From an uncultured Prochlorococcus sp. (GTDB taxonomy: Bacteria > Cyanobacteriota > Cyanobacteriia > PCC-6307 > Cyanobiaceae): 44,058 bases of DNA. The stretch covers positions 1 to 44,058 of the forward strand of contig CACIWI010000007.1 in NCBI GenBank assembly GCA_902590355.1. The letters are read 5' to 3'. The position numbers and the translations under genes were made by a program. Below, piece after piece: positions 34,112 through 44,058 of the stretch (positions within the stretch are counted from its first letter, which is position 1; each line of letters begins with the position of its first letter). The notes beneath the pieces are model-generated. The model worked only from the letters and a program-made list of their open reading frames with translations. It made no database searches and was not told the DNA's origin.

Positions 34112-34345
34112 CTACCAAATATTACATACCTCCCTGGAATTATAACTCGCACATATATTTTCCAATTCTTTTGGAGATTCTGGAAATATTAAAATTGTCG
34201 AAAATGAAAGAAGGAAGACAAATAATTTTTGGTAGAATTTAATATTAACTAAACTAACTTCTTTCTCTAAAAGACAGGGATAACTTTTTCTAACACAGAA
34301 AGTTTTTGATTTTAAATCGGGGTTAAGAGCTGTCTTCATCATCAA
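34112..34345 (-). CDS. Small exported or membrane hypothetical protein
   Basis: The frame gives 77 residues from the double ATG at 34340-34345. A hydrophobic segment (FYQKLFVFLLSFSTILIF, about 37-54) is followed by a short C-terminal part with two cysteines, ELENICASYNSREVCNIW. The segment lies further from the start than in a normal signal peptide, so the true start may be later or the protein may be membrane-anchored. Short picocyanobacterial secreted proteins with a C...C.(I/V)W end are familiar to me, but this is a weak memory. It abuts the HNH gene stop. Confidence 0.5.
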   Translation of the reverse strand: MMMKTALNPDLKSKTFCVRKSYPCLLEKEVSLVNIKFYQKLFVFLLSFSTILIFPESPKELENICASYNSREVCNIW

Positions 34346-34374
34346 TTAATACATATGTACTACTTTAACCCAGC

Positions 34375-35253
34375 ATGAAAAAGCCTGCAAGTTTAATCGG
34401 GGAAAAAAATAAATTTTTAATCTTAGGATGTGGTTTCAGTGGTAGTTATTTTGCAAAAACTATTAAGAAATTTGGCTGTAATGTTTTAACAAGCTCTAGA
34501 TCTACAAGCAGAGATCCAAATAGTTTTGTTTTCAATAGTGAAAACGGTATAGTTCCTGATCCAAAAATTTTTGACGGAGTAACACATATTCTTAGTTGCA
34601 TACCTCCCGACAAAAATGGAAATGATCCAGTATTAAGAAGTCTAAAAAATAAACTAAAAAGTTTATCCCTAGAATGGGTTGGCTATTTATCTACAACAGG
34701 AGTTTATGGGAACACCAAGGGTGATTGGGTTTCTGAAATTAATGAACCAAACCCCTTTCAAAAACGAAGTCATAAAAGATTAAATTGTGAAAAAGAATGG
34801 ATTGAATCTGGTTTACCTGTACAAATTTTTAGGTTACCCGGTATTTATGGACCTGGAAGATCCACTTTTGATGCAATAAAAAATAAAAAAATTCGTGTCA
34901 TATCAAAGGAAAATCAGGTATTTTCGAGAATTCATGTTGCTGATATTACAAATGCAATTATCTATCTATTACAAAACAAAAATTCCTTAAAGTTTTACCA
35001 AATTATTAATATTGCAGATGATGAACCCTGTTCTCAGTTAGAGGTTATTCAATATTGTTACGATTTACTTGGTTTAACAATGCCAAAGCCAATATTGTTT
35101 GAGGATGCAAAAGAAGAATTATCACCTATAGCTCAATCTTTTTGGATGGAAAATAGAAGAGTTTCTAATAAACTATTATGCGAAACACTTGGATATAAAC
35201 TAATTTATAAAAACTATAAAATAGGCTTAAAAAATTGCTATCTAAATAGTTAA
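34375..35253 (+). CDS. NAD-dependent epimerase/dehydratase-like protein (YeeZ type)
   Basis: This is a 292-residue Rossmann protein. FLILGCGFSGSYFAKTI (about 13-29) is the dinucleotide-binding loop. LSCIPPDKNGNDP replaces the usual 'AA' loop. YLSTTGVYG (about 103-111) has the active-site serine/threonine and tyrosine region, and FRLPGIYGPGRS is typical of extended SDRs. FSRIHVADITNAI follows. The overall pattern fits the YeeZ subgroup, whose substrates are unknown. It is followed after 22 bases by pdxA on the same strand. Confidence 0.85.
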   Translation: MKKPASLIGEKNKFLILGCGFSGSYFAKTIKKFGCNVLTSSRSTSRDPNSFVFNSENGIVPDPKIFDGVTHILSCIPPDKNGNDPVLRSLKNKLKSLSLEWVGYLSTTGVYGNTKGDWVSEINEPNPFQKRSHKRLNCEKEWIESGLPVQIFRLPGIYGPGRSTFDAIKNKKIRVISKENQVFSRIHVADITNAIIYLLQNKNSLKFYQIINIADDEPCSQLEVIQYCYDLLGLTMPKPILFEDAKEELSPIAQSFWMENRRVSNKLLCETLGYKLIYKNYKIGLKNCYLNS

Positions 35254-35275
35254 AAAAATAAATCTCAAACTTTTT

Positions 35276-36310
35276 ATGATTTTTCAAAATATAAATAAAC
35301 CATTAAATATCGTATTGAGCGTAGGAGATGAGTCAGGTATTGGTCCCGAAATAATCTTAAAAGCACTTCATTCTCATGAAATACCAAAAAATATTGAATT
35401 CAAATTAGTTGGATCAAAAAAAAATCTACAAAATACATATGAAAATCTTAGATCCTTAGGATTAGAAAACCTTGCAAATCCCAAAAATTTAAAAATACAT
35501 GATCTCGAAATTTGTACATCAAATAATAATCCTAAATTAAGCTACGGTGATTCAAGTTTCCAATATTTAAAAAAAGCAATAGAAATTGTAAAACAATATC
35601 CTAATTCAGCACTAGTAACTGGACCAATTTGTAAGAAATCATGGTCTCTAGCAGGGCATTACTTCTCTGGTCAAACCGAAGTACTTGCAAAATCATGTGG
35701 AGTAAAAAACGTAGGCATGTTATTCACAGCTAAATCACCAATTACAGGTTGGAGATTTAATACTTTATTAGCTACAACTCATATAGCCCTTTCTGAGGTT
35801 CCTAAGAAATTAACTAAAGAATTAATCCACTCTAAATTGGATCTTTTCAAAGATTTTTGTAATACTTATACTGATAAACTTACTTTAAAAGTTGCAGGAT
35901 TAAACCCTCACGCCGGTGAAGAGGGTATTTTAGGTCATGAAGAGAAAGATTGGCTCAATGATGCATTAATTACTTGGAATGAAAAGAATAGAGATATTGA
36001 ATTATTAGGTCCTTTATCACCGGATAGTTGCTGGAATTCTTCTGTAAAAGCTTGGAATGATAAAAATGCTGAAAAGCATGATGGTATTCTTGCTATGTAT
36101 CATGACCAAGGTTTAATACCAATGAAGGTGATAGCTCTTAATTACTCAGTCAATACAACGATCGGTTTACCTTTTATAAGAACATCTCCTGATCATGGAA
36201 CGGGATTTGATATTGCTGGCAAAGGCATTGCTCAATCTCAAAGCATGATTGAGGCTATTAAGGCTGCAGTAGAAATGACTAATAATTCAAGACTGCTTAA
36301 CACGCATTAA
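35276..36310 (+). CDS. pdxA: 4-hydroxythreonine-4-phosphate dehydrogenase
   Basis: This is a 344-residue enzyme of the DXP-dependent vitamin B6 pathway. The N-terminal VLSVGDESGIGPEIILKAL (about 13-31) corresponds to the family 'GDP.GIGPE' with E for the usual P. Further motifs are LVTGPICKKSW, GQTEVLA, LNPHAGEEGILGHEE (metal-binding H) and AMYHDQGLIPMK (metal-binding H), then TSPDHGTGFDIAGKG. The last 24 bases overlap the end of convergent accB. Confidence 0.96.
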   Translation: MIFQNINKPLNIVLSVGDESGIGPEIILKALHSHEIPKNIEFKLVGSKKNLQNTYENLRSLGLENLANPKNLKIHDLEICTSNNNPKLSYGDSSFQYLKKAIEIVKQYPNSALVTGPICKKSWSLAGHYFSGQTEVLAKSCGVKNVGMLFTAKSPITGWRFNTLLATTHIALSEVPKKLTKELIHSKLDLFKDFCNTYTDKLTLKVAGLNPHAGEEGILGHEEKDWLNDALITWNEKNRDIELLGPLSPDSCWNSSVKAWNDKNAEKHDGILAMYHDQGLIPMKVIALNYSVNTTIGLPFIRTSPDHGTGFDIAGKGIAQSQSMIEAIKAAVEMTNNSRLLNTH

Positions 36311-36793
36311 AACTTGACCAAATTCAACTGGTGTTCCATTTTCAACAAGGATCTCTACTATTTCAGCATTAAATTCAGATTCAATTTCATTCATTAACTT
36401 CATTGCTTCCAAAATACAAATAGTTTGACCAACCTTAACGTTATTCCCTACTTCGACGAATGGCTCCTCACCAGGCGCTGCAGCCCTATAAAATGTACCA
36501 ACCATAGGAGAGGTAATTTCAGTTAGATCAGAGCGGCCTGGGGGTGCTACCTGAGGCGCTTCAGGCTCATTAACAACAGAGATATTATCATTAATAGTTT
36601 TTTGGTTAGCAATTGTTTGCTTATCAAAAGAAGTATTAGAAACTAAATTATTAACAACTTGGTTCTGATCAAATACATTCCTTTTTATTTCGAGTTTAAA
36701 ATCCTCTCCCTCTAGCGAGAACTCTTGTATGTCACTTGTAGAGATTTTCTCTATTAAGCGATTTAAGTCATCATGATCTAGTTTCATAGCCAT
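36287..36793 (-). CDS. accB: Biotin carboxyl carrier protein of acetyl-CoA carboxylase
   Basis: This is a 168-residue protein. The N-terminal helical part (DHDDLNRLIEKISTSDIQEF) and an N/Q/P-rich linker lead to the biotinyl domain, where EAMKLMNEI (129-137) holds the biotinylated lysine K132. ITSPMVGTFYRAAAPGEEPFVEVG precedes it (ends cited). It carries carboxylate between AccC and AccA/D in fatty-acid synthesis. The ATG overlaps the TAA of efp (TAATG), so translational coupling is expected. Confidence 0.97.
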   Translation of the reverse strand: MAMKLDHDDLNRLIEKISTSDIQEFSLEGEDFKLEIKRNVFDQNQVVNNLVSNTSFDKQTIANQKTINDNISVVNEPEAPQVAPPGRSDLTEITSPMVGTFYRAAAPGEEPFVEVGNNVKVGQTICILEAMKLMNEIESEFNAEIVEILVENGTPVEFGQVLMRVKQS

Positions 36794-37353
36794 TAATTTT
36801 CACGTCCAAGATAACTGTCATTACGAGTATCAACTTTAATCATTTCTCCCACAGAAATAAATAAAGGAACCATAACTTGAGCACCTGTTTCTAGAATAGC
36901 TGGTTTCGTGCCCCCACTAGCAGTATCACCTTTAACTCCAGGATCAGTTTCAGTAACTTTCAAAGTGATAGATATTGGAAGTTCCACTTCTAAAACTTTA
37001 CCATTATGAAAAATTACATTAACCTCCATTCCCTCTTTCAAATACTTTGCACCTTTACCAATTTGTTCAGAAGTGAGTCTTGTCTCTTCAAAACTTGTCA
37101 TATCCATAAAAACATAATCACCAGACTCCACATAAGTATGCTGCAGGTTAGACTTCTCAAGGATAGCCTGCTGTACTGATTCTCCGGCTCGGAAAGTTTT
37201 TTCAACCACGTTGCCGCTCTGAACTGATTTTAATTTTGTTCGCACGAAAGCAGAACCCTTGCCAGGCTTGACATGTAGAAATTCTACAACACGCCAAACT
37301 TGTCCATCCAATTCGATGGTAGTACCTGTGCGAAAATCGTTACTGGAAATCAT
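36793..37353 (-). CDS. efp: Translation elongation factor P
   Basis: This is 186 residues from the ATG at 37351-37353 ([10 protein letters not shown]...), the standard family N-terminus. The frame runs 12 codons upstream to a TTG, which is rejected. EF-P relieves ribosome stalling at polyproline. The KOW-like first domain has [16 protein letters not shown], with the modification loop lysine in PGKG. The C-terminal OB domain ends with [22 protein letters not shown]. It is coupled to accB, a gene order conserved in cyanobacteria. Confidence 0.97.
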   Translation of the reverse strand: MISSNDFRTGTTIELDGQVWRVVEFLHVKPGKGSAFVRTKLKSVQSGNVVEKTFRAGESVQQAILEKSNLQHTYVESGDYVFMDMTSFEETRLTSEQIGKGAKYLKEGMEVNVIFHNGKVLEVELPISITLKVTETDPGVKGDTASGGTKPAILETGAQVMVPLFISVGEMIKVDTRNDSYLGREN

Positions 37354-37396
37354 TCCTGTATTACATCCCAAAGGATCATAAACCTGCAAGAGTGCT

Positions 37397-38488
37397 ATGC
37401 AAAAATTCTTATCAAATCAGAACAAACTTTTTTTATTTCTATCAATTGTAATTTTACAGGTTTTTCTCTTAAAACCAATTCAAGTATTAGCTGATTTACC
37501 TACTGGAAATGCTGTAAAAGACCCTAGTGCAATCCTCAGAAACGCCCTCCCTATCAAGCAAGTTGAGTTACAAGAACTTCAACACAAATTAGAAGAAACT
37601 AGTGACCTTGTAAGAGGAGGAAGATGGCCCGCTCTTACGAAAACTGTTACAAAATGTCAATCTTTACTAAAAAAATACCAGAGTAAAATTATTGAAGAAT
37701 TACCAAACGATAAAAAGAAAATTGCTGAAAAAACATTTTTAGAGCTCAAAGAAAATTTTGATAGTCTTCAAGATTTCGCTAAATCAAAGGATAAATATGC
37801 ATTTATAGCGACCCGAAGAAATGCTTTAGATAAAATAGGTGGATTAGAAGAATATTTTTTACCTAAAGAATTTCCTTACTCTATTCCCCAGGAATTTGAT
37901 AATTTACCAAGATTACTGGGAAGAGCAAAAGTCAATATAAAAACCTCCAAAGGAGATATGCAAGCAATTGTGGATGGATTTAACGCCCCACTTACAGCGG
38001 GAGCATTTATAGATTTATCTTCAAAAAACTTCTACAAAGATTTACCTATTAACAGAGCAGAAGAATTTTTTGTACTGCAAACAGGTGATCCAATAGGTGA
38101 TGATATTGGTTATATAGATCCTGAAACAAACTTAGAACGTCACGTTCCCTTAGAAATAAGAATTCCTGATGAACAAGATACTTTTTACAATCAAACTTTT
38201 GAAGATTTAGGTCTTTACACAGAGACGCCAACATTACCTTTTGCAACACTTGGAACTCTAGGATGGTCCCATTCGAATGCTGCAGTTGATGATGGGTCAT
38301 CGCAATTTTTCTTCTTTTTGTATGAAGCAGAATTAAATCCAGCTGGTCGCAATTTAATTGACGGGAGAAATGCTGCCTTTGGTTACGTTGTAGATGGATT
38401 TGATGTATTAGAAGAGCTTACTAAAGATGACACAATTATTTCGATTGATGTTTTAGAAGGGATTGAAAACCTCAAATTAAATGCATAA
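37397..38488 (+). CDS. Lumenal cyclophilin-type peptidyl-prolyl isomerase (CYP38/TLP40-like)
   Basis: This is a 363-residue protein. A signal peptide (residues 1-32, hydrophobic [15 protein letters not shown], cleavage after VLA) directs export to the thylakoid lumen or periplasm. A helical domain (about 45-165) precedes a cyclophilin domain (about 175-355), as in CYP38/TLP40, which help assemble photosystem II. The cyclophilin active-site residues are only partly kept ([50 protein letters not shown]), so isomerase activity may be low, as reported for CYP38. The start is divergent from efp with 43 bases between them. It overlaps thiL by eight bases. Confidence 0.88.
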   Translation: MQKFLSNQNKLFLFLSIVILQVFLLKPIQVLADLPTGNAVKDPSAILRNALPIKQVELQELQHKLEETSDLVRGGRWPALTKTVTKCQSLLKKYQSKIIEELPNDKKKIAEKTFLELKENFDSLQDFAKSKDKYAFIATRRNALDKIGGLEEYFLPKEFPYSIPQEFDNLPRLLGRAKVNIKTSKGDMQAIVDGFNAPLTAGAFIDLSSKNFYKDLPINRAEEFFVLQTGDPIGDDIGYIDPETNLERHVPLEIRIPDEQDTFYNQTFEDLGLYTETPTLPFATLGTLGWSHSNAAVDDGSSQFFFFLYEAELNPAGRNLIDGRNAAFGYVVDGFDVLEELTKDDTIISIDVLEGIENLKLNA

Positions 38489-39467
38489 AGAAATATTAGA
38501 AGATATTGGGGAAAAAGAATTAATAAATAGGCTAGGAAAATTTATGCCTAAAAATCAAGTTTCAGATGATTGCGCTTTAATCAAAACTAAAAATGAAAAT
38601 TTACTTGTTAATACTGATTCTTTAGTGGAAAATGTTCATTTCAATGACATTAGTATTTGTCCTCAAGACCTTGGGTGGAAAGCAGTTGTAAGCAACATCT
38701 CTGACTTATTATCTAGTGGAAGCAAGAAAACTATTGGTATTACAATAAGCCTAGTTCTACCTGTTAGAACCGAGTGGATTTGGGTTGAAGAAGTATACAA
38801 AGGAATAAATAAAGCATTAAAAGAATATGGGGGATTGATTCTAGGGGGAGATTGCTCAAAGGGGAATGAAAAAATCATTTCAATTACGGCCTTTGGAATT
38901 CAAGGTGAGCTTGAATTAAGAAGAAACGCATGTAAACCAGGAGATATGATCTTAACTACAGGAATTCATGGTCTTAGCAAACTAGGATTTTTGATACAAA
39001 ATAAAATTAATTTCGATAATGAATTTTCTCTTAATGAAAGATTAATCATTAAGTCTATTGAACATTTTTGTCGCCCTAGAGTTTACCCAAATTTTCTAAA
39101 TAATCTCCTCAAAACTCGCTCCAATAAAAATATAAGGAAAATAGGATGTACTGATAGCAGCGATGGCCTATTTCAAGCCTTACAAGATTTAGCAATAGCT
39201 AGCAACTGCAAAGCGATCATAAACTATGAGAAAATACCTAAAGATCAGGATTGGCCTAAAGGAGATAAATGGGACGAATACTATTTTTTTGGAGGAGAAG
39301 ATTATGAATTAGTTTTCTCATTGCCCAAAAAATGGGCAGAAAATTTATCTAAACTTGATAAAGATATTAACGAGATTGGTTTTTTTATTGATGGTGAACC
39401 ATCAATAGAATTTAAAGATAATAAAAAAAACAAATTATTTAATAACACACCTTTCAAACACTTTTAA
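38481..39467 (+). CDS. thiL: Thiamine-monophosphate kinase
   Basis: This 328-residue ATP-dependent kinase makes thiamine diphosphate, the active cofactor. Metal- and substrate-binding motifs are VSDDCALI (about 27-34), VNTDSLVENVHF (about 43-54), LILGGDCSKG (about 116-125) and GCTDSSDGL (about 222-230), and the closing FFGGEDYELVF. It overlaps the cyclophilin gene by eight bases and its stop is adjacent to that of convergent gap2. Confidence 0.95.
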   Translation: MHKEILEDIGEKELINRLGKFMPKNQVSDDCALIKTKNENLLVNTDSLVENVHFNDISICPQDLGWKAVVSNISDLLSSGSKKTIGITISLVLPVRTEWIWVEEVYKGINKALKEYGGLILGGDCSKGNEKIISITAFGIQGELELRRNACKPGDMILTTGIHGLSKLGFLIQNKINFDNEFSLNERLIIKSIEHFCRPRVYPNFLNNLLKTRSNKNIRKIGCTDSSDGLFQALQDLAIASNCKAIINYEKIPKDQDWPKGDKWDEYYFFGGEDYELVFSLPKKWAENLSKLDKDINEIGFFIDGEPSIEFKDNKKNKLFNNTPFKHF

Positions 39468-40490
39468 TTACTCCCAATTTTTAGCAACAATCTCTGCTAA
39501 ATCTACAACTCTCTGACTATAACCCCACTCATTGTCGTACCATGCAAGCACCTTTACAAGGTTATCTCCGATACACATAGTAAGATCACTATCTACAATT
39601 GATGATTCATTGGTACCTGCATAATCGCTTGACACCAATGGTTCATCTCCATACTTAATAATGCCTTTCATTGTACTTAAAGATGCTTCCTTTAGAGCAT
39701 TATTGACTTCTTCAGCTGTGACAGATTTAGAAGATTCAAAAACAAAATCTACTGCTGAAACGTTAGGAGTTGGAACTCTCATTGCAATTCCAGTTAATTT
39801 ACCTTTCATTTCTGGGTATACAAGAGCGACTGCTTTTGCAGCTCCTGTAGAAGTAGGAACGATGTTGGTAGCAGCAGCTCTAGCCCTTCTTAGATCTCTA
39901 TGACTATTATCTAAAATTCTTTGATCACCCGTATAACTATGAATTGTAGTCATCAAACCTTTATTAATCCCAAAAGTTTGATCTAGAACTTTGACTACTG
40001 GAGCTAAACAGTTTGTTGTACAACTAGCATTACTCAAAATATCGTAATCTTTGTGTTTATATGTATCAGCATTAACTCCAACTACATAAGTTCCAACGCC
40101 ATCGCCTTTACCAGGCGCAGTTAAGATAACTTTTTTTGCTCCTACCTCTAAGTGCTTACTTGCACCTACGTCTGTATTAAATACTCCAGTAGATTCAATA
40201 ACCAAATCAACACCCCATTCTTTCCAAGGGAGATTCATTGGATTTCTATCTGAGAAACATTTAATTGTCTTGTTATTAATTACAAAAGTATCATCAGTAT
40301 ATTGAATATCAACACCATCAAGTTGACCAAGGACTGAGTCATACTTTAATAAATGAGCATTAGTCTTAGGATCTGATGTAACGTTAATTCCGACTACTTC
40401 AATATTGGTGTAAGCCCCTCTACTAAGCCAACAACGCATAAAGTTTCGACCAATTCTGCCAAAGCCGTTAATTGCAACACGCAAAGTCAT
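39468..40490 (-). CDS. gap2: Glyceraldehyde-3-phosphate dehydrogenase, Gap2 (Calvin cycle) type
   Basis: This is a 340-residue enzyme. [13 protein letters not shown] (8-20) is the cofactor loop. The catalytic cysteine is C157 in [11 protein letters not shown]. At the end of the second beta strand [22 protein letters not shown] (ends cited, residues 35-55) lacks the aspartate that fixes NAD in glycolytic enzymes and has the Gap2-type TSDP segment, so use of NADPH in carbon fixation is likely. Some genomes label the gene gap1 or gapA. It is divergent from murC with a 193-base gap (40491-40683) holding T-rich DNA and no visible gene. Confidence 0.96.
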   Translation of the reverse strand: MTLRVAINGFGRIGRNFMRCWLSRGAYTNIEVVGINVTSDPKTNAHLLKYDSVLGQLDGVDIQYTDDTFVINNKTIKCFSDRNPMNLPWKEWGVDLVIESTGVFNTDVGASKHLEVGAKKVILTAPGKGDGVGTYVVGVNADTYKHKDYDILSNASCTTNCLAPVVKVLDQTFGINKGLMTTIHSYTGDQRILDNSHRDLRRARAAATNIVPTSTGAAKAVALVYPEMKGKLTGIAMRVPTPNVSAVDFVFESSKSVTAEEVNNALKEASLSTMKGIIKYGDEPLVSSDYAGTNESSIVDSDLTMCIGDNLVKVLAWYDNEWGYSQRVVDLAEIVAKNWE

Positions 40491-40683
40491 AACTAATAAT
40501 TTCTAAATGATTAACCTAAGTTGCTGATCATACTGAATTTTGTGCAATAACGTAAGGTTTTTTTGATTTATTAAGCAAATAAGTCTAGTTTTGTATTAAT
40601 TCAAGAAAAAAAAACATTTTTTTTTAAGAAAAAATAGCAAAATTTTATCTAGAAGTTATTTTGATTTAAGTAAAAGATAAACA

Positions 40684-42090
40684 TTGGATAAAAAATTACT
40701 TTTGAAAAGTCATTTTCATTTTATTGGGATCGGAGGTATTGGGATGTCAGCATTAGCAATAGGTTTACTTAAAAAAGGTTGCTCAATTTCAGGATCTGAT
40801 TTAGTTAAAAACGATGAAACTAATAAATTGGAGAAACTAGGTGCAGTGATCTTTACTTCTCAAGTTCGACAAAATATTGAATTTGTTACTTCAAAATTTA
40901 CCAACAGATTGATTAATTTTGTTGTAAGCTCTGCGATCAAGCCAGAAAATGAAGAATTTTCGTATTGCAAAGAAAAAAATTTATCAATAAAACATCGTTC
41001 AGAGATACTTGTAATGCTAATGCGCACTTATACTGCATTGGCGATAGCAGGCAGCCACGGAAAAACATCAACTAGTACATTTCTTTCTACGATACTTGAG
41101 TTGTGTACACGTAATTCTTCTTCAATAACTGGAGGAATAATTCCTATTTACAACTCTAATTGTCATTTAGAAAATACAAAATACTTAGTAGCTGAAGTTG
41201 ATGAATCTGATGGGACTATTGACAAATATAAATCTGATATTGGAATAATCAATAACATTGATTTTGATCATTGCGATCACTTTTCAAATTTAAGTGAAGT
41301 CATCTCTTCTTTTAAAAAATTCGCTAAAAACTCTAAAAAATTATTACTTAATTTTGATTGTGAAACCTCAAGAAAAAATTTTTATTCTGATTATAAGTGG
41401 TCAAACTCTACGGCTAAAAACGTAGCATATGCAATAATCCCGACTGAAATTAATTCAAAGTATACAATTGGAAAATATTATGAAAATGGAAATTTTATCA
41501 GTAATTTAAATATTCCAATTCCAGGACTACACAATCTATCCAATATCACCGCAGCAATAGCAGCTTCCAGAATGATAGGAGTAGATTTTATAGAAATTAA
41601 AAAAAATTTAAAATATTTAAAACTACCAAAAAAAAGATTTGAATTTAGAGGCCAAATAGATGAAAGAAGTTTATATGATGATTATGCACATCACCCAAAC
41701 GAAATAAAAGAGACGATTAAATTAGGAAGACTATTTATTAAGCAAAAAAATAATAATGAATTTCAAAAAAATAGATTAATTGCTTTATTTCAACCTCATA
41801 GATATTCTCGAGTCAAGCAATTTCATAAAGAATTCGCTGAAGAATTATCAAAGGCAGATATTATTTATGTTACAAGTATTTATGGAGCAGGAGAAAGAAA
41901 CGAAGATAAAATTACTTCAAAAATTATTACTGATCTGATTTATAAAAAAAATAAAAATGTTAGTTATATAAATAATTATTATGAAGTTATAAAAAATTTT
42001 TACGAATTAACTCAAAAAGGGGATTTAATTTTGAATATGGGAGCTGGTGATTGTCATAATTTTTGGTCAATTTTAAATGAAAAAAAATAA
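40684..42090 (+). CDS. murC: UDP-N-acetylmuramate--L-alanine ligase
   Basis: This 468-residue Mur ligase adds the first amino acid of the peptidoglycan stem peptide. The N-terminal UDP-binding loop is FIGIGGIGMSALA (about 13-25). The ATP P-loop is GSHGKTST (about 122-129). EVDESDGT and NNIDFDHCDHF are ATP/Mg contacts, and YDDYAHHPNEI is the C-terminal signature. The start is a TTG at 40684 with an in-frame TAA two codons upstream, so it is the first possible start. It is followed after 20 bases by murB. Confidence 0.96.
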   Translation: MDKKLLLKSHFHFIGIGGIGMSALAIGLLKKGCSISGSDLVKNDETNKLEKLGAVIFTSQVRQNIEFVTSKFTNRLINFVVSSAIKPENEEFSYCKEKNLSIKHRSEILVMLMRTYTALAIAGSHGKTSTSTFLSTILELCTRNSSSITGGIIPIYNSNCHLENTKYLVAEVDESDGTIDKYKSDIGIINNIDFDHCDHFSNLSEVISSFKKFAKNSKKLLLNFDCETSRKNFYSDYKWSNSTAKNVAYAIIPTEINSKYTIGKYYENGNFISNLNIPIPGLHNLSNITAAIAASRMIGVDFIEIKKNLKYLKLPKKRFEFRGQIDERSLYDDYAHHPNEIKETIKLGRLFIKQKNNNEFQKNRLIALFQPHRYSRVKQFHKEFAEELSKADIIYVTSIYGAGERNEDKITSKIITDLIYKKNKNVSYINNYYEVIKNFYELTQKGDLILNMGAGDCHNFWSILNEKK

Positions 42091-42110
42091 TTAAAACAAA
42101 TAACTAATTT

Positions 42111-43004
42111 ATGAATAAAAAAATTTTTTCTGAAAACTGTAATTTAAGTAGTTATACAACTATTAAAGTGGGAGGAGTGGCTGAATATTTTGCTGAGCCA
42201 AGAAGCGTTGAAGAACTTTCATATCTAATAAAATGGGCTTCTTTAAATAAAGAAAGATGCCAAATAATTGGCGCAGGTTCAAATCTTTTAATAAATAATA
42301 TTTTCATAAAAGGCTTAGTTATTTGTACAAAAAAATTGAAATCACTAAAGATAGAACCATATTCAGGAATTATTGAAGCGGAGGCAGGTGTAATGCTCCC
42401 AACATTATCTAATTCTCTTGCTAAAAAAGGATTACAAGGAGGGGAATGGGCTGTCGGAATTCCAGGAACATTAGGAGGAGCAATTTATATGAATGCTGGC
42501 ACAGGTAATTTATCACTAGCAAACAATCTTATTTCCGTAAAAGTTATTAATAATAAAACTCTTGAAAAACTTGAAATTGAAAAAAAAGATATCAATTTTG
42601 AGTATAGATTTAGCTCTTTTCAAAGAAATGACTTAACAATTATTAGTGCAAGATTACATTTTAAACCTAATGGAAATTTAGAAAAATTAATTCAAACAAC
42701 CAAAAATAACCTTAAATTAAAAACAGAAACACAACCATATCATCAACCAAGTTTTGGTAGTGTTTTTAAAAATCCTGAAAATAATTATGCAGCAAAATTA
42801 ATTGATGATATGGGTTTAAAGGGATTTAAAATTGGCGGTGCTGAAATTTCTACAATGCATTCAAATTTTATAATTAACACTTCTTCAGCAAGTTCAAAAG
42901 ATATTTATGAATTAATAACAGTAATTCAACAAAAAGTACTACAAAACAAAGGGATTTATTTGCAACCGGAAGTAAGAATGATTGGTTTTGACTATCCTAA
43001 CTAA
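42111..43004 (+). CDS. murB: UDP-N-acetylenolpyruvoylglucosamine reductase
   Basis: This 297-residue FAD enzyme makes UDP-MurNAc, the substrate of Mur[16 protein letters not shown] and [10 protein letters not shown] near the N-terminus form the FAD site. [23 protein letters not shown] and the catalytic serine in SFGSVFKNP follow, with QPEVRMIG closing the protein. It lies between murC and ybaB in one operon. Confidence 0.96.
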   Translation: MNKKIFSENCNLSSYTTIKVGGVAEYFAEPRSVEELSYLIKWASLNKERCQIIGAGSNLLINNIFIKGLVICTKKLKSLKIEPYSGIIEAEAGVMLPTLSNSLAKKGLQGGEWAVGIPGTLGGAIYMNAGTGNLSLANNLISVKVINNKTLEKLEIEKKDINFEYRFSSFQRNDLTIISARLHFKPNGNLEKLIQTTKNNLKLKTETQPYHQPSFGSVFKNPENNYAAKLIDDMGLKGFKIGGAEISTMHSNFIINTSSASSKDIYELITVIQQKVLQNKGIYLQPEVRMIGFDYPN

Positions 43005-43021
43005 AGAAACGTTTTTACAAA

Positions 43022-43372
43022 ATGGCGGGTTTTGGACTTCCTAACTTTGGACAACTTACAGAAGCTTTTAAAAAAGCTAAACAAATTCAGCAAGATGCTC
43101 AAAAATTACAAGATGAACTTGAAAATATGGAGATTGAAGGCAAAAGTGATGATGAGATGATAAAAGTTTGGATTAGTGGAAACCAACTTCCTTTAAAGGT
43201 AGAAGTACAAGAAAATATCTTAAATGCAAATAAAGAACAAATAGAGCAAAATATTCTGCAAGCTATTCAAAAAGCTCATGAATTATCAACTACAACTATG
43301 AAAGAAAGGATGAACGATTTGACTGGTGGATTAAATCTCAATCTTCCTGGTTTTGATAATAGTGACTCTTAG
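43022..43372 (+). CDS. YbaB/EbfC-family nucleoid-associated protein
   Basis: This is a 116-residue protein. It is glycine-poor and helical, with the family sequence [23 protein letters not shown] at its start (ends cited), [19 protein letters not shown] in the beta part and a helical C-terminus ending [10 protein letters not shown]. YbaB dimers bind DNA without strict sequence preference. It is the last gene of the murC-murB operon and overlaps the 3' end of convergent rsgA by 35 bases. Confidence 0.92.
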   Translation: MAGFGLPNFGQLTEAFKKAKQIQQDAQKLQDELENMEIEGKSDDEMIKVWISGNQLPLKVEVQENILNANKEQIEQNILQAIQKAHELSTTTMKERMNDLTGGLNLNLPGFDNSDS

Positions 43373-44058
43373 AAGACTCAATCATTTCTTTATAAAAAGA
43401 ATATCTTTCGAAGGATTTATTTAAATTACATCCCTCATCGTTTAGATGTAAGCAGTTACGAAATCTACACTTAATTCCTTCTTCGATTACCTGTTTGTAT
43501 ATTTCTGAATAAAGATTTGGTAACAACTTAATATCAACCTCTAGAGGTTGCATATTAAAACCAGGAGTATCCACAATGTAGCTTTGATTCGAAATAGAAA
43601 ATAACTCAACATTTCGAGTAGTATTTTTTCCTCTCTTAATTTTATTAGAAACTGGAGCAGTACTATTTTGAAGACCTGGAATAATCATATTTAGCAAAGT
43701 AGTTTTGCCAACTCCGGATGGGCCCACAAAAATTGAACATTCTTTTTGCTTTAACTCGGTTAATAACTTTTTAAAGCAATCAGATTTCTGTAAATTTAAA
43801 GTTATAACTTGGTAACCCCATTTCTCAAATTTATCAAGTAGGTATGATCTTCTTTTATCAGAAATTAAATCACACTTTGTCAACACTAATGAGACTTCAA
43901 CTCCCATTGATTCTGCTGATATCAAAAACCTATTAACTTGAGATAAATTTAACTCTGGTTCCTCTACGGAAAAAGTAACGTATATGTTAGAAATATTTGC
44001 AACTGAGGGTCTAATTAAAAGGTTTTTTCTTTTTTTTAGACTTGTTATTACTGCGCGT
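43338..44058 (-). CDS. rsgA: Ribosome small-subunit-dependent GTPase A, 5' end beyond window
   Basis: The frame is open to the right edge, so the N-terminus is missing; about 240 C-terminal residues are present. A circularly permuted GTPase order is seen: TKCD (G4) comes first, then [10 protein letters not shown] (G1) and DTPG (G3). The part before it ([20 protein letters not shown]) belongs to the end of the OB domain. The C-terminal zinc finger is [14 protein letters not shown] (C-x4-C-x-H-x5-C). RsgA (YjeQ/EngC) checks late 30S ribosome assembly. An internal ATG at 43923 is not the real start, because conserved sequence continues upstream. Confidence 0.94.
   Translation of the reverse strand, partial: RAVITSLKKRKNLLIRPSVANISNIYVTFSVEEPELNLSQVNRFLISAESMGVEVSLVLTKCDLISDKRRSYLLDKFEKWGYQVITLNLQKSDCFKKLLTELKQKECSIFVGPSGVGKTTLLNMIIPGLQNSTAPVSNKIKRGKNTTRNVELFSISNQSYIVDTPGFNMQPLEVDIKLLPNLYSEIYKQVIEEGIKCRFRNCLHLNDEGCNLNKSFERYSFYKEMIESSKSHYYQNQED

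Noticed and set aside
37354..37389. N-terminal extension of EF-P from an upstream TTG
   Set aside because: [10 protein letters not shown] is the conserved EF-P start and matches the normal length of about 186 residues.

Overview
The window looks like chromosomal DNA of a high-light-clade Prochlorococcus or a very close picocyanobacterium. The evidence is the very AT-rich, tightly packed coding, a permuted (two-piece) tmRNA with tag ANKIVSFSRQTAPVAA, cyanobacterial Flv1/Flv3 flavodiiron proteins, a CYP38/TLP40-like lumenal cyclophilin, a Gap2-type GAPDH and several small proteins typical of this group. This assignment rests on remembered gene content and was not checked by a search.

Layout, left to right. 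At 1-435 the start of a PRC-barrel gene runs off the left edge. It is followed by smc, a LigD-phosphoesterase-like small protein, a tiny membrane protein, a YqjD/YqjE-like membrane pair and an RlmL-type rRNA methyltransferase (481-6894). The permuted ssrA gene lies at about 6959-7221, then a doubtful 49-aa ORF and an aldo/keto reductase. A ParA-like ATPase overlaps a small membrane protein gene (8635-9482). Between that pair and argJ sits about 1.1 kb that behaves like an inserted cassette. It carries one gene for a PD-(D/E)XK nuclease-like protein and is bounded by two copies of the last 30 bases of argJ, which differ only at synonymous positions. I consider this the most interesting part of the window.

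From 10637 to 20426 is core metabolism: argJ, coaE, gatB, thiO, ndk, speA and alaS. From 20546 to 24682 is a probable flv3-flv1-FMN reductase operon for photosynthetic electron dissipation. A long minus-strand series (24705-30990) holds penicillin-binding protein 2, two small or unknown genes, a Cas4/RecB-like nuclease, guaA and cbiD. From 31051 to 36310 come a serine/alanine-glyoxylate aminotransferase (photorespiration), small unknown genes, a half-length AbrB-type membrane protein, a DUF6554-like exported protein, an HNH endonuclease, a YeeZ-like epimerase and pdxA. The right end has accB-efp (minus), cyclophilin-thiL (plus), gap2 (minus), murC-murB-ybaB (plus) and a 5'-truncated rsgA running off the right edge.

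Most genes abut or overlap, and convergent pairs often overlap by a few to about 35 bases. The argJ cassette and the tmRNA region stand out because they break this packing. I saw no rRNA, tRNA, CRISPR array or insertion sequence. The only gap longer than 300 bases without a confident protein gene is 6895-7519, which holds ssrA.
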